A DNA stretch of 64,000 nucleotides, taken from contig WSXW01000005.1 in the NCBI GenBank assembly GCA_009773495.1, positions 1 through 64,000 on the forward strand. The letters run 5' to 3'. A model generated the notes under the pieces. It made no database searches. It saw nothing but the letters and a program-made list of their open reading frames with translations, and was not told where the DNA came from. The position numbers and the translations under genes were made by a program. Shown here in pieces: positions 48,868 through 59,016 of the stretch. Position 1 is the first letter of the stretch; each line of letters starts with the position of its first letter. Source of the stretch: Bacillota bacterium (lineage in GTDB: Bacteria > Bacillota > UBA994).

Positions 48868-50646
48868 GTGGTGAGTTGCGTGAAAGTCTTCAAGAGGTTA
48901 TTCTTATATGTTATTCCTCATTGCCGATTAGTGATAACCACGTTTATCAGCATGCTTAGTATCTTGGTGCTCGGACTGTTGCCACCGCTCATCCTGCGTA
49001 CAGTGGTAGATATAGCCTTACCGTCTGGTGCGTTAGACAGCGTGGCTTGGCTCGTCGCTAGCTACATTTTAGTCAACTTACTGCTGGGAGTAAGCAATTA
49101 CGGGCAGTGGTACTCGTTTGAGCTCCTGGGCCAGCGCATGGCCAGAGACTTGCAGCTTGACCTGCATAACCATCTCCAGCGCATGCACCTAGAGTACTTC
49201 CGCAAGCAAAAAACAGGCGATATTATGTCCCGTGTCACAGAAGACGTGAGCAGCCTTAATGAATTTATGGGCTGGGGTGCTATCCTACTTGTCAGCAACG
49301 CCCTCACAGTCCTAGTTACTATTGGTGTTATGCTGTGGCTAAACTGGCAGTTTACCGTCGCTGCTGTGGCGGTGTTCCCCCTATTGGCTTTTGTCGTAGT
49401 CCGCTTTGATAAGCGTATCCGACCCATCTGGACGAGAGTCCGCGAGGAGATGTCCAAGCTTACCACCGTGCTTCAGGAGAACGTTTCTGGTGTGCGTACT
49501 GTCAAAGCGTTCGCCCGCGAATCTTACGAGGTAGGTAAATTTGGCGCCCGCAATAAAGGCTTCCTCGGCGTTAACCTGGAGCGCATTAAGGTAGAGAGCA
49601 ACACCCAGCCGTTTATAGAATTTCTCTCCAGCTTAGCCATCATATCGCTGCTGTGGTATGGTGGCGGACAAGTGGCAGGCGATAGAATTAGCCTAGGCAC
49701 CCTCATTGCTTTTCAGGGGTATATCTTTAACTTGGTCTGGCCGACCCGTATGCTAGGTATGTTGCTTAATCTAATGGAGCAAGCATTAGCAGCAACGCCC
49801 AGACTGTTCGAAATCCTAGACACACCCTCGGCAATAATCGATGCACCTAGTTCTACAACTGCTCCCGAATTTGCTGGCACGCTAGAGTTTAAGGACGTAA
49901 CCTTTCAATTTAGCGATGGTGACAATGAAGTGCTTAAGGCCGTCAGCTTTACGGTGGAAGCTGGGCAAGTGCTGGCTATTATCGGCGGAACGGGCAGCGG
50001 CAAGAGCACTCTCGTGGGCCTCATCCCCCGCTTCTTTGATCCGCAACAGGGAGAAGTCTTAATTGACGGTGTAAATATACGTTCTTATACCTTAGAGAGC
50101 TTGCGGAGGCAGATAGGTATTGTGTTGCAGGATACAGTGCTTTTCTCTGCTACCATCGCCGAGAATATCGCCTATGGGAGACCCGATGCTACGAGGGGAG
50201 AAATTGAACGGGCTGCCCGTCTGGCTCAAGCTCATGAGTTCGTGGCTCAATTGCCGCGGGGTTATGATACTCCTATCGGAGAACGGGGCGTAGGTCTCTC
50301 GGGTGGGCAGAAGCAACGCGTAGCCTTAGCGCGAGCACTCTTAATGAATCCTCGGATTCTGGTTTTGGATGAGGCTACCGCTAGCGTGGATACGCATACC
50401 GAATATTTGATTCAAGAGGGTTTAAGCGATGTAATGCAGGGTCGTACTTCTGTGATTATCGCCAAACGACTCTCTACTATAGAGCAGGCAGACTACGTTA
50501 TCGTACTTGAGCACGGTGAAGTAGTGGAGCAAGGCAAGCCGCGTGAGTTAGTTGAGCAGCACGGGTATTTTCGCAAGATGTACCTGAGCCAACATCATAA
50601 TGACGAAACTGCCCCAGCGGCGACTGACTCGCGGGAGGTGGGTTAA
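48868..50646 (+). CDS. ABC exporter (fused permease-ATPase), subunit 1
   Basis: TM domain then IIGGTGSGKSTLVGLI, LSGGQKQRVALARAL, LDEATASVD. Confidence 0.93.
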   Translation: MVSCVKVFKRLFLYVIPHCRLVITTFISMLSILVLGLLPPLILRTVVDIALPSGALDSVAWLVASYILVNLLLGVSNYGQWYSFELLGQRMARDLQLDLHNHLQRMHLEYFRKQKTGDIMSRVTEDVSSLNEFMGWGAILLVSNALTVLVTIGVMLWLNWQFTVAAVAVFPLLAFVVVRFDKRIRPIWTRVREEMSKLTTVLQENVSGVRTVKAFARESYEVGKFGARNKGFLGVNLERIKVESNTQPFIEFLSSLAIISLLWYGGGQVAGDRISLGTLIAFQGYIFNLVWPTRMLGMLLNLMEQALAATPRLFEILDTPSAIIDAPSSTTAPEFAGTLEFKDVTFQFSDGDNEVLKAVSFTVEAGQVLAIIGGTGSGKSTLVGLIPRFFDPQQGEVLIDGVNIRSYTLESLRRQIGIVLQDTVLFSATIAENIAYGRPDATRGEIERAARLAQAHEFVAQLPRGYDTPIGERGVGLSGGQKQRVALARALLMNPRILVLDEATASVDTHTEYLIQEGLSDVMQGRTSVIIAKRLSTIEQADYVIVLEHGEVVEQGKPRELVEQHGYFRKMYLSQHHNDETAPAATDSREVG

Positions 50647-52450
50647 TATGGCCAACGTATATGACTTAGACGAGCAGAAAGAGGCGCAGACGCGGGAGTT
50701 TAACAAAGACCACTTTTCCCGCATGTTAGGGTACCTGCGCCCATACTCACTAAAGGCCACACTTGTGTGTCTACTAATGATTGCAGTTACTGCCGGCAAC
50801 TTGGCCGAACCAATACTGATTAAGGTGATTGTGGATAAGGCCATAGCTGAGAAGAACTTGGGGGCTATTAATAATCTCATCGCCATATTCTTGGCCCTGA
50901 GGCTCGCAATATGGGTGTTCGCGAGATACCAAGCACAAATTCTCAACTGGACAGGGCAGCATGTACTTTATGACCTAAGACAAAATCTCTTCGCCCATAT
51001 TCAAAATCTTTCCTTTGATTTTTACGATGGCCGACCGGTAGGCAAGATCATGGCGCGTGTTACGTCAGACGTAAATACTATGAGCCAGTTCATCAACAAT
51101 GGCGTAGTTACGATCATAACTCAGGTGCTTAACCTAGTAGGCATCGTCGTGATACTGTTATCGATGCACTGGAAGCTATCGCTATTCTGTATTGGCCTGC
51201 TGCCTTTCTTGGGCTATTTTATGGCGAGGGTCCACCCCTTTTTCGCAAGTGGCTGGGCGGCAGTACGCGAAGAGTCCTCTAAGGTCAACGCTCACTTAAA
51301 CGAGAGTATCACTGGCATTCAAGTAATTCAAGCTTTCTCACGGCAAGAGACTAACACCAAGAAGTTTGAAGGTATTTTGGAAAACAAGGTTAAGGCCTGG
51401 CTTAAGGTTATCCGCGTGGAGATTCTCTTTTGGCCAGTTATCGAAAACGTCGGGGCACTCGGTATGTGCTTGGTAATTTGGTATGGCGCCAGGGAGTACA
51501 TGGCGGGCGCCTTAACGATTGGGACGTTATGGGCCTTTATCAACTACCTCAACCGTTTTTGGCAGCCGCTTAGTGCTATTAGCCGCGTGTATAGCCAGAT
51601 GCTTAGTTCTATGGCCGGCGCAGAGCGCGTCTTTGGGTTCCTAGATACAGAGCCTCGTGTTCAAGATTCATCTGATGCTGTAGATATCCCTGAGATTATG
51701 GGAGCAATATCGTTTAAGGATGTATCCTTTGGGTACCAGGAAGGTCAACAGGTGCTTAAGAACATTACCTTTGACGTGGCACCAGGGCAAACCGTAGCCT
51801 TAGTTGGGGCAACAGGCGCTGGCAAGAGCACGATAATTAACCTCGTGGCCCGCTTCTACGACCCTACCTCAGGCGCAGTATATGTGGATGGCTATGACCT
51901 TAAGGCGACAACCTTACAATCCTTCCGCAGTCAACTAGGCGTAGTATTACAGGACCCCTTCATCTTTGCGGGGACAATTCTTGAGAATATAGAATACGGG
52001 CGCCTAGGAGCCACAATAGAAGAGGTCATGGCGGCAGCCAAAGCGGTCAACGCTCATACTTTTATTGAAAAGCTAACTAATGGCTACGATACCGAAACTG
52101 AAGAGCGCGGCGGAACCCTCTCTCAGGGCCAGCGGCAGTTGCTCGCCTTTACCCGAGCGCTAGTGGCAGACCCAAGGATACTGATACTAGACGAAGCGAC
52201 CTCAAGCATAGATACCGAGACTGAACAATTGATTCAGAAAGCTTTGGGTGAGCTGCTTAAGGGCAGAACCTCATTTGTAATCGCCCACAGATTAAGTACC
52301 ATCCGCAACGCAGACGTCATTATGGTTGTGGACGACGGCAGAATTATCGAGCGCGGTTCACACGATGAACTTATCGCCCATCAAGGTAAGTATTACGCGC
52401 TCTACACAACACAATACAAGCATATGCGGGATATGTTGAGAGCGGATTAG
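50600..52450 (+). CDS. ABC exporter (fused permease-ATPase), subunit 2; likely starts at ATG 50648
   Basis: LVGATGAGKSTIINLV, LSQGQRQLLAFTRAL, LDEATSSIDTETE. Confidence 0.93.
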   Translation: MTKLPQRRLTRGRWVNMANVYDLDEQKEAQTREFNKDHFSRMLGYLRPYSLKATLVCLLMIAVTAGNLAEPILIKVIVDKAIAEKNLGAINNLIAIFLALRLAIWVFARYQAQILNWTGQHVLYDLRQNLFAHIQNLSFDFYDGRPVGKIMARVTSDVNTMSQFINNGVVTIITQVLNLVGIVVILLSMHWKLSLFCIGLLPFLGYFMARVHPFFASGWAAVREESSKVNAHLNESITGIQVIQAFSRQETNTKKFEGILENKVKAWLKVIRVEILFWPVIENVGALGMCLVIWYGAREYMAGALTIGTLWAFINYLNRFWQPLSAISRVYSQMLSSMAGAERVFGFLDTEPRVQDSSDAVDIPEIMGAISFKDVSFGYQEGQQVLKNITFDVAPGQTVALVGATGAGKSTIINLVARFYDPTSGAVYVDGYDLKATTLQSFRSQLGVVLQDPFIFAGTILENIEYGRLGATIEEVMAAAKAVNAHTFIEKLTNGYDTETEERGGTLSQGQRQLLAFTRALVADPRILILDEATSSIDTETEQLIQKALGELLKGRTSFVIAHRLSTIRNADVIMVVDDGRIIERGSHDELIAHQGKYYALYTTQYKHMRDMLRAD

Positions 52451-52558
52451 CTTTGAGGGCTGAGTGTGAGCCCAGCTACTTCCCCTAAGGAGCCTATGTA
52501 GCCTCGAAGCACCGACTCGGGGAGGTCCTCCGCTACAAGGGGTGCCCCCCCGCACCAT

Positions 52559-52592
52559 AGAACAACGCGCCCTTGCGGGCGCGTTGTTCTTA
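52559..52592. terminator. Hairpin terminator between convergent operons
   Basis: GAACAACGCGCCC TTGC GGGCGCGTTGTTC. Confidence 0.7.
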
Positions 52593-52826
52593 ACCTCCAG
52601 CCGGGGGGCTGAAAAGAAGGACATCATCCCCGGGCTGCAACATGGCGGTTTTAGGTTGTTTTACTCCGTTTACATTGACCATCATAATGAGCAGTGGATC
52701 GACACTGAGCGCTTTAAGCATGTCTAGGATGCTAATAGGGCCCTCACTTACGAACTCGAACCGCTCCTGCTCGCCCGGAAAATACTTGATCACGTGTCCG
52801 CGGACGCTGACCTTAATAGGTTCCAT
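52590..52826 (-). CDS. MoaD/ThiS-like ubiquitin-fold protein
   Basis: 78 aa ending PGDDVLLFSPPAGG (C-terminal GG). Confidence 0.85.
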   Translation of the reverse strand: MEPIKVSVRGHVIKYFPGEQERFEFVSEGPISILDMLKALSVDPLLIMMVNVNGVKQPKTAMLQPGDDVLLFSPPAGG

Positions 52827-54673
52827 TACTTCCGCAGTGGAGCGATGGTAGACTCGACAAACCCTAGGCCCACCTTCTTGAGCTGAGCTGCTGAGGGGAT
52901 GCCGTTGTTATCCCAGCCACGCAGTTTGTAGTACTCATCGAGGAGGCGATCAATAACTTCTTTAGGCATGTATTTACCTGCTGTCGGGCCATCAGGAATC
53001 GGCTCTTCCATGAATCGTGCCGGAGGATAATCGAAACTGCGCCCAAATCCTTCGATTTCGCGCAAGCTGTAGGAACGGGTGAGGTTCCACACTCGCTCTG
53101 AAAAGGCTAATAGATCATCCCAGGTAAGTTCCTTGCCTGTAACCGCTTTAAAGATCTGTGGATACCAGTCGAGCTCGAATCCTAGCTCGACCCACTGTAA
53201 GCGACATAAGCAAAGCATGTCGAATAAGGGACGAATATGCTGTAACTCAATAACACGTTGTGCCTTGCCTTCGAGTTTGTCACGACCGGTCGCTACATCG
53301 AAGGTAATCGCCCAAGAACGGTTATGGTGTGCGCCAACATCGGCGGTCATATAAGAAAGCATCATTGCCGGAGCATAGCGAGCTTCGTAGCCAGACCACT
53401 CTACGCCTTTGACGTGTATGGCAAACTTCTCGGAGCCCTGCCCAAAGACCTTAGCTGCTTCTCTTACTCCATCAGCTAGAACACTACCAATTCCACGACG
53501 GTAAGCGATCTCTTGCGATAACCATACGAAGTCCTCGACACTGCCAAACTTAAGCGAGCGCCCGCTAATGTCTTCACTCTTGATAATACCTTTTTCAAAA
53601 CACTCCATGGCGAAACCGACCACGTTACCACCGGAGATTGAATCAAGGCCGAGCTCGTCAAGAATATAGTTGGCGTAAGCACAGTCCTCAATGTTGTCTA
53701 TTTCGGTGTTTCCGCCGATTAGGGCGATAGTCTCGTATTCAGGACCTTCTACATGAATGTCATACTCGGCCTTCTTGACGCGGGAGTACTTGCCGCAAGG
53801 TATTGGACAAGAATAACAAGCCTTATCCGTCACCTTAATCTTTCTCATTAGCGCTTCGCCGTTAATGTCCTTGTGCTTAGGGAAATACCCTGTTTGGAAA
53901 TTGCGTGTAGGGAACGCGCCTATTTCATTGACCCAGTCCGTAACACCGGCCGTGCCCTGTGGGGTCCATTCTTCGAAACCGGGCTTCTCAAAGCAGGCTG
54001 CGAACATCTCTTTGCCCTTCTCCAAAGTAGCAACCGGGTCGGCTAACTGTATAGTCTTAGTTCCATGTACGGCAATAGCTTTAAGATTCTTAGAGCCCAT
54101 AACGGCACCAATGCCAGTGCGTCCAGCTTGCCTTCCGAAGTCGTGGCTAATACAAGCAAATAGAACCTTGTTTTCACCGGCGGGGCCGATGGTAGCAATT
54201 TGGAACTCATCACCTAAGTCCTGCTTGAGCAGAGTTTCGGACTCTAGAGCACCCTTACCCCACAGTTCTGCTGCAGGACGAATTTCAATATTAAAGTCAT
54301 CTATAAACAGATAGACTGGCTCGTCGGCGATCCCTTCGATAATAATGGCATCGAAGCCGGCGTACTTAATTTCAGGAGAGATATGGCCGCCTACGTTAGA
54401 ATCCCCATACCCGCCAGTAGCTGGAGACTTTGCTCCAAATTCGAGCTTACCTGCACCGGGTAAAAAGACACCGGTAAGAGGGCCAGGAGATATTATCACC
54501 TTGTTTTCTGGGCCAAATGGGTCAGCTCCTGGCGGGATCTCATCCCACATTAGCTTAGCTACAAAACCGCGACCGCCAAGGAAATTATCAGCAAGGTCCT
54601 GAGGAAGCGGTGTGATGCTGTGTGTCCTGTTTGTTAGATTAACACGGAGTATATTGCCTGCGTAACCGTTCAT
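52826..54673 (-). CDS. Aldehyde:ferredoxin oxidoreductase (tungsten-pterin)
   Basis: MNGYAGNILRVNLTNRTHSITPLPQDLADNFLGGRGFVAKLMWDE; CYSCPIPCGKYSRV. Confidence 0.94.
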   Translation of the reverse strand: MNGYAGNILRVNLTNRTHSITPLPQDLADNFLGGRGFVAKLMWDEIPPGADPFGPENKVIISPGPLTGVFLPGAGKLEFGAKSPATGGYGDSNVGGHISPEIKYAGFDAIIIEGIADEPVYLFIDDFNIEIRPAAELWGKGALESETLLKQDLGDEFQIATIGPAGENKVLFACISHDFGRQAGRTGIGAVMGSKNLKAIAVHGTKTIQLADPVATLEKGKEMFAACFEKPGFEEWTPQGTAGVTDWVNEIGAFPTRNFQTGYFPKHKDINGEALMRKIKVTDKACYSCPIPCGKYSRVKKAEYDIHVEGPEYETIALIGGNTEIDNIEDCAYANYILDELGLDSISGGNVVGFAMECFEKGIIKSEDISGRSLKFGSVEDFVWLSQEIAYRRGIGSVLADGVREAAKVFGQGSEKFAIHVKGVEWSGYEARYAPAMMLSYMTADVGAHHNRSWAITFDVATGRDKLEGKAQRVIELQHIRPLFDMLCLCRLQWVELGFELDWYPQIFKAVTGKELTWDDLLAFSERVWNLTRSYSLREIEGFGRSFDYPPARFMEEPIPDGPTAGKYMPKEVIDRLLDEYYKLRGWDNNGIPSAAQLKKVGLGFVESTIAPLRK

Positions 54674-54684
54674 ATAAAGACCTC

Positions 54685-55119
54685 CTATCTTCCAATTCTC
54701 TTGACGATGCCGTCTGCATCAAGTATGGCCTCGCGCGGACAGTAGCGTACGCAATCTCCGCAATTGTCGCACTTAATTGGGGCGGTCTCGGCGGGGTGTA
54801 CAATCATTACGTTCAGTGGGCAGGCAGAGACGCAGGCCATGCAGCCGATGCAAGTCTCGCGGTCAAGAATGTATACTCCATCCTTTTCAGTAATGGCATC
54901 AACTGGGCAGACATCAGCACAGGCTCCACATTGGTTACATACAGTGACCTCAAAAACACCAGGGACTGGAAACTTACCCTCAACCTTCAAAGCTCCTTTT
55001 TTGGGGTTATTTTCTTGGAAATGGCTCAGAGCGCAGATAGTTAGGCATACCTTGCAGCCTGAACAGCGACTAGACTCTGTGGTAAGACGCACAAAAGCAC
55101 CTCCTCGGATATTTCTCAC
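54685..55119 (-). CDS. 4Fe-4S ferredoxin-type subunit associated with AOR
   Basis: CSGCKVCLTICALSHF, CNQCGACADVCPVDAI, CIGCMACVSACPLNV, CDNCGDCVRYCP. Confidence 0.92.
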   Translation of the reverse strand: MRNIRGGAFVRLTTESSRCSGCKVCLTICALSHFQENNPKKGALKVEGKFPVPGVFEVTVCNQCGACADVCPVDAITEKDGVYILDRETCIGCMACVSACPLNVMIVHPAETAPIKCDNCGDCVRYCPREAILDADGIVKRIGR

Positions 55120-55166
55120 AAAGCCTGTATATTCGAGAAAGGTGCTATTAAGTCCTGCTACAACTG

Positions 55167-55859
55167 CTATTTTTCTGGTTCTAGGTTCGGTCTAAAAGGG
55201 GATCTAGAGTGGGCGATACGCACCTGTTTGAGGGCTCTCCACCACATAAAGAGTGAGAGGGGTACTACCAAGAGGGCGTACTCCGGTCTGCGCATAGACA
55301 ACAGGATGTCATAGGTGCCATGAAGCAGGGTAGGTATGAGCAGAGCGTAAATTAGGTAGTAGGTCTCACGACTCGTAGAGAACTTGGCCCGACCAGCGTA
55401 ATACCCCATAAATGCGCCAAATAACGCATGGGCTGGCACCGCAAGCAACATACGAGCCACGGCTACAGGCAACCCACCACGAGTAACATACAGGATATTC
55501 TCCAAAGCGGCGAAACCAAGTGATGCGGTAATGGCGTACATCATGCCGTCGTAGGGCTCATTAAAAGCGGGATGGCGGTATGCGATATACATCAACACTA
55601 AAAACTTGACAAGTTCTTCGACCAAAGCTATGACAATGAAATTCTCGATGAAGATAAACAACGGGCTGCCTGGCTCAGCCCAGACCACCAGTAGCCGATG
55701 CAGTGCCAGACCAAGTATAATTGCCGGAATAACGCTCAACGACCCCCAGGTAAAGACCTTTAGCAAAAGCAGCTTCGGCTCTTTTTCGTATTTGTCGCGA
55801 ACATAAAAATACGAGAATAGGGCAACTACAGGAGCGAGGGAAAGGGCCAGTATCAGCAA
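55167..55859 (-). CDS. PrsW-family intramembrane metalloprotease
   Basis: ALVEELVKFLVLMYIAYRHPAFNEPYDGMMYAITASLGFAALENILY; AHALFGAFMGYY. Confidence 0.92.
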   Translation of the reverse strand: MLILALSLAPVVALFSYFYVRDKYEKEPKLLLLKVFTWGSLSVIPAIILGLALHRLLVVWAEPGSPLFIFIENFIVIALVEELVKFLVLMYIAYRHPAFNEPYDGMMYAITASLGFAALENILYVTRGGLPVAVARMLLAVPAHALFGAFMGYYAGRAKFSTSRETYYLIYALLIPTLLHGTYDILLSMRRPEYALLVVPLSLFMWWRALKQVRIAHSRSPFRPNLEPEK

Positions 55860-56000
55860 AGGTTAAACCCCCTAAGTGTGTTTGTCCTTCTTAATTTCGT
55901 TATATAGTGGGTAAATCCTGTCTTATTCCATCGTTCCACTAACAAAAAAATTCATCCTAGAAAATAAAGGCGACCCCCAAAGGGGCCGCTTTTAGTATAC

Positions 56001-56288
56001 CTATTGGATAGTTTGCCATACTAGATTAAGATGTAACACTTTACGTTTCACAGCAGTAAGCTCTGTGCTCTTGCGATCTACCTCTAGGTAGGAACCGTCA
56101 GTAAAGTGGATGCGCATACGCAGTGCCACCGGCGACAAGTCAGGCGAAGCAACTTCACACACTTCAATAGTCTGTACCGTCTTGCCACCAAAATTCTCGG
56201 AGAGTTCGCGGTTGGTGTTGAACTGAAACTGCGGACCCTTAGACATGTCAACCGGCTGTTGCAAGATTTGGACGCTAATCAGATTCAC
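56001..56288 (-). CDS. Hypothetical protein
   Basis: 95 aa ORF, FTDGSYLEVDRKSTELTAVKRKVLHLNLVWQTIQ. Confidence 0.5.
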   Translation of the reverse strand: MNLISVQILQQPVDMSKGPQFQFNTNRELSENFGGKTVQTIEVCEVASPDLSPVALRMRIHFTDGSYLEVDRKSTELTAVKRKVLHLNLVWQTIQ

Positions 56289-56514
56289 CTCCCCACCCTG
56301 AATTGGATGTTAGAGCGACTGTTATACCGAGCGAGGTGAATTTTACCTCGCAAAGGGACCGCTTGAAAAGTGAGGCGAAAAGTGGCTGGAAGCTGGTGGA
56401 CATCTATGAGTTAGAATCTCTTAATAGTATATGTATTTGCTATTGCTCGTGAATATCCTGCCCTAAACTGAATCTTTGAAACAATTTAATTTTAGCGAGG
56501 AGAGGAGGTGTACT

Positions 56515-56703
56515 GTGGATAAGCCCACCAAAATCTCGAACAAACGTAAATTCATGAACGAGGAAATCGCTGCTGAACTCAACGAGACGTTACACTTGAC
56601 ACACCCGCGCGAAGCAAAGTCCCAGAAGGCTCAGTTAAGGTCCGTACATCAGCACGGTACGCGCAAAGACAAGAAGCTCAAGTATCACAAGAAAATTACT
56701 TAG
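56515..56703 (+). CDS. Small basic hypothetical protein (GTG start)
   Basis: VDKPTKISNKRKFMNEEIAAELNETLHLTHPREAKSQKAQLRSVHQHGTRKDKKLKYHKKIT, preceded by GAGAGGAGGTG. Confidence 0.55.
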   Translation: MDKPTKISNKRKFMNEEIAAELNETLHLTHPREAKSQKAQLRSVHQHGTRKDKKLKYHKKIT

Positions 56704-56733
56704 CGCATTTAACCCTCTAATCAGAAGGGCACC

Positions 56734-57681
56734 CTATTTAGGGGTGCCCGTTATTTCTATTTCAGCTGCGGACTTCTGTGCCGCGAGGTCAGTCACTCTG
56801 ATGACAGAACTACCTTCCCTTGTCTCCTGCAGGAGCTCAACGTGGGGGTGCCTGCTATGGTTTAAGAATATCTGCCCCTCTTTGTTGTTTCGCAGTAGCT
56901 TAATCCATGGTTCCTCTGTGTCAGCTTTGAGCCGCCCTAGCTCTACTACTTTTCTTGTGATAAGGTTTACTTCCCCCTGAACGACAAGTCCGTGGGGTAA
57001 GTTTGCCACATACCGCCAAGTCCAGGGCTTAATCGTGGGTATAACGCTTTTTAGCTCCTTGGTGTGATAGCGAACCACTCTAGCAGCCCACAGATGAAGA
57101 CCCACCCTTACTAATAGCCACACACCCACTCCCAGCAACGCAAGAAGCCCGGCGGGGCGCGATGGGTACCGACCACTGACCCAGGCTAGCCACCCTAACC
57201 CCAGTATCGCTGCCATTACAGGGTCAAATGTGGGCGCGAGGTCCCATGCTACGCGCCACTTCGACCAAGGTATGAGAGCTTGGGTACCGAAGGAGTTAGA
57301 AAAGTCGAGTAGAATGTGGAGACCTACACCTAAAAGCGCGTAAAACAGCAAAAAGCTATAGGGTAAACCAGAAACGAACCTTGCTATTGCTGCTAGCACT
57401 ATTGCACTGCCCACCTGGGCAGGAATGGAGTGCGACCATCCACGATGCTGTTCTAAGTAAGCCCACTTGCCGAACGCTAGGTAGACAATATCTAAATCAG
57501 GAAGCTGCGACGCTGCAGCAGTTGTCGCAACTATCGTAGCGCGCTCGGCCGTGGTTATAATTTCTGGATTACCTAGGGCGATGCCGGCAAGAGCAAATCC
57601 CACTAAGCCGTGTGTGATGTTCTCCAAGCTGAAATGAACCTCCAGTCGTACAAAAGTGATGACACAATATATCTTGCCCAT
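56734..57681 (-). CDS. YdjM-like membrane-bound metal-dependent hydrolase
   Basis: ITHGLVGFALAGIALG, LPDLDIVYL, HRGWSHSIPAQ, HILLDFSNSFGTQALIPWS. Confidence 0.88.
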   Translation of the reverse strand: MGKIYCVITFVRLEVHFSLENITHGLVGFALAGIALGNPEIITTAERATIVATTAAASQLPDLDIVYLAFGKWAYLEQHRGWSHSIPAQVGSAIVLAAIARFVSGLPYSFLLFYALLGVGLHILLDFSNSFGTQALIPWSKWRVAWDLAPTFDPVMAAILGLGWLAWVSGRYPSRPAGLLALLGVGVWLLVRVGLHLWAARVVRYHTKELKSVIPTIKPWTWRYVANLPHGLVVQGEVNLITRKVVELGRLKADTEEPWIKLLRNNKEGQIFLNHSRHPHVELLQETREGSSVIRVTDLAAQKSAAEIEITGTPK

Positions 57682-57761
57682 TATCTCACACAGTCATAAC
57701 CGAGTTCTGCGATGAGTGAGTATTCATCTTCTATACAGCCTGTCTTGCATAAAATATCCTC

Positions 57762-57790
57762 TTGACAATCTACTCCTCTTGCCTTATGAT
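57762..57790 (+). promoter_or_regulatory. Sigma-A promoter of carAB
   Basis: TTGACA (57762-57767) - 17 nt - TATGAT (57785-57790). Confidence 0.75.
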
Positions 57791-57813
57791 TCTCTAAGTA
57801 TATCACTGAACTG

Positions 57814-57850
57814 CCCTTTAAGCTTGATCCAGAGAGATCGACAAGGGTGG
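57814..57850 (+). promoter_or_regulatory. PyrR-binding RNA element upstream of carA
   Basis: CCCTTTAAGCTTGATCCAGAGAGATCGACAAGGG: UCCAGAGAG loop core inside a CCC/GGG and CTTG/CAAG stem, as in Firmicute pyr leaders. Confidence 0.75.
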
Positions 57851-57930
57851 GCTGGTGCGTTGTACATAGTCTTGTGCAGCCTCCTTGCCGCCTGGCAGGG
57901 AGGTATTATTATAACTTAGGGGGTATATTT

Positions 57931-59016
57931 ATGCAACAAAGTGAAGGTTTCCTCATGTTAGAGGACGGTAAATCATTCCGCGGTCATACAATTGGTGCTT
58001 GGGAACAGGCGTTAGGGGAAGTTGTCTTTAACACTAGCATGACAGGATATCAGGAGATTCTTACTGACCCCTCCTACGCCGAACAGATCATTGTAATGAC
58101 ATATCCCCTTATCGGTAATTATGGCATCTCAACTCAGTCTGCTGAAAGCGCAAGCATACACGCGAGAGGTCTTATCGTGAGTGAGAGTTGCCAGACGCCA
58201 TCACACTGGCAATCCTTTGGCGCTCTCGACAGCTATCTCGTATCAAATAATGTTGCCGGGCTAGCTGGTGTGGATACCCGCGCTTTGACTCGTCATTTGC
58301 GCTCCCACGGTACCCTACGCGGGGTTTTTGTGACCGAGCTTTCCACCGCAACAGAGTGGCACAGCACACTGCTGTGCCACAAAAGCGCTGCGGACATTAC
58401 CGACAAGGTAACTACACCCCACCCCTATTGCGCCAAACTGACCGGCTCCTGGCGGGTTGCCGTAGTAGACTACGGCGCTAAGGCGGGTATCATGCGAGCA
58501 CTGTCGGCACTTGATGCAGAAGTGTGGGTCTACCCCTGTAGCTTTTCTGCGGCAGAAGTCCTCGCCTCAAAGCCTGACGCCGTAGTGCTTGCCAACGGTC
58601 CCGGTAACCCTAAAGACTGCACCCAAGCTATACTCACCACCAGAGAGTTAATTAAGCACACTCCTACCATGGGCATTTGTTTAGGGCACCAAATATTAGG
58701 GCTTGCACTCGGTGGCGAAGCGTATCGACTCAAGTTTGGGCACCGTGGCGGCAACCACCCCGTTAAAGATCTCGCCTCGGGTCGCGCCTTTATCACGGCC
58801 CAAAACCACGGTTATGCCTTAGCCGAAAGCCCAAATTCCACGTTTATAATCACCCATACCAATATAAACGACGGTTCGATTGAAGGTATTAAGCATAAGG
58901 AGCTACCTGCGTTCTCGGTGCAGTTTCACCCAGAAGCTAGCCCCGGCCCCCATGATGCGCTAGCACTGTTTGAAGCGTTGCATAGCTACGCTTCTGGGGG
59001 TGTACACCATGCCTAA
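57931..59016 (+). CDS. carA: Carbamoyl-phosphate synthase small subunit
   Basis: GFLMLEDGKSFRGHTIG, MGICLGHQILGLALGG; ATG 57931 preceded by TTAGGGGG. Confidence 0.95.
   Translation: MQQSEGFLMLEDGKSFRGHTIGAWEQALGEVVFNTSMTGYQEILTDPSYAEQIIVMTYPLIGNYGISTQSAESASIHARGLIVSESCQTPSHWQSFGALDSYLVSNNVAGLAGVDTRALTRHLRSHGTLRGVFVTELSTATEWHSTLLCHKSAADITDKVTTPHPYCAKLTGSWRVAVVDYGAKAGIMRALSALDAEVWVYPCSFSAAEVLASKPDAVVLANGPGNPKDCTQAILTTRELIKHTPTMGICLGHQILGLALGGEAYRLKFGHRGGNHPVKDLASGRAFITAQNHGYALAESPNSTFIITHTNINDGSIEGIKHKELPAFSVQFHPEASPGPHDALALFEALHSYASGGVHHA

Noticed and set aside
53079-54602. Plus-strand ORFs (91, 73, 149, 85 aa) inside the AOR gene
   Set aside because: Antisense shadows of a well-conserved enzyme.
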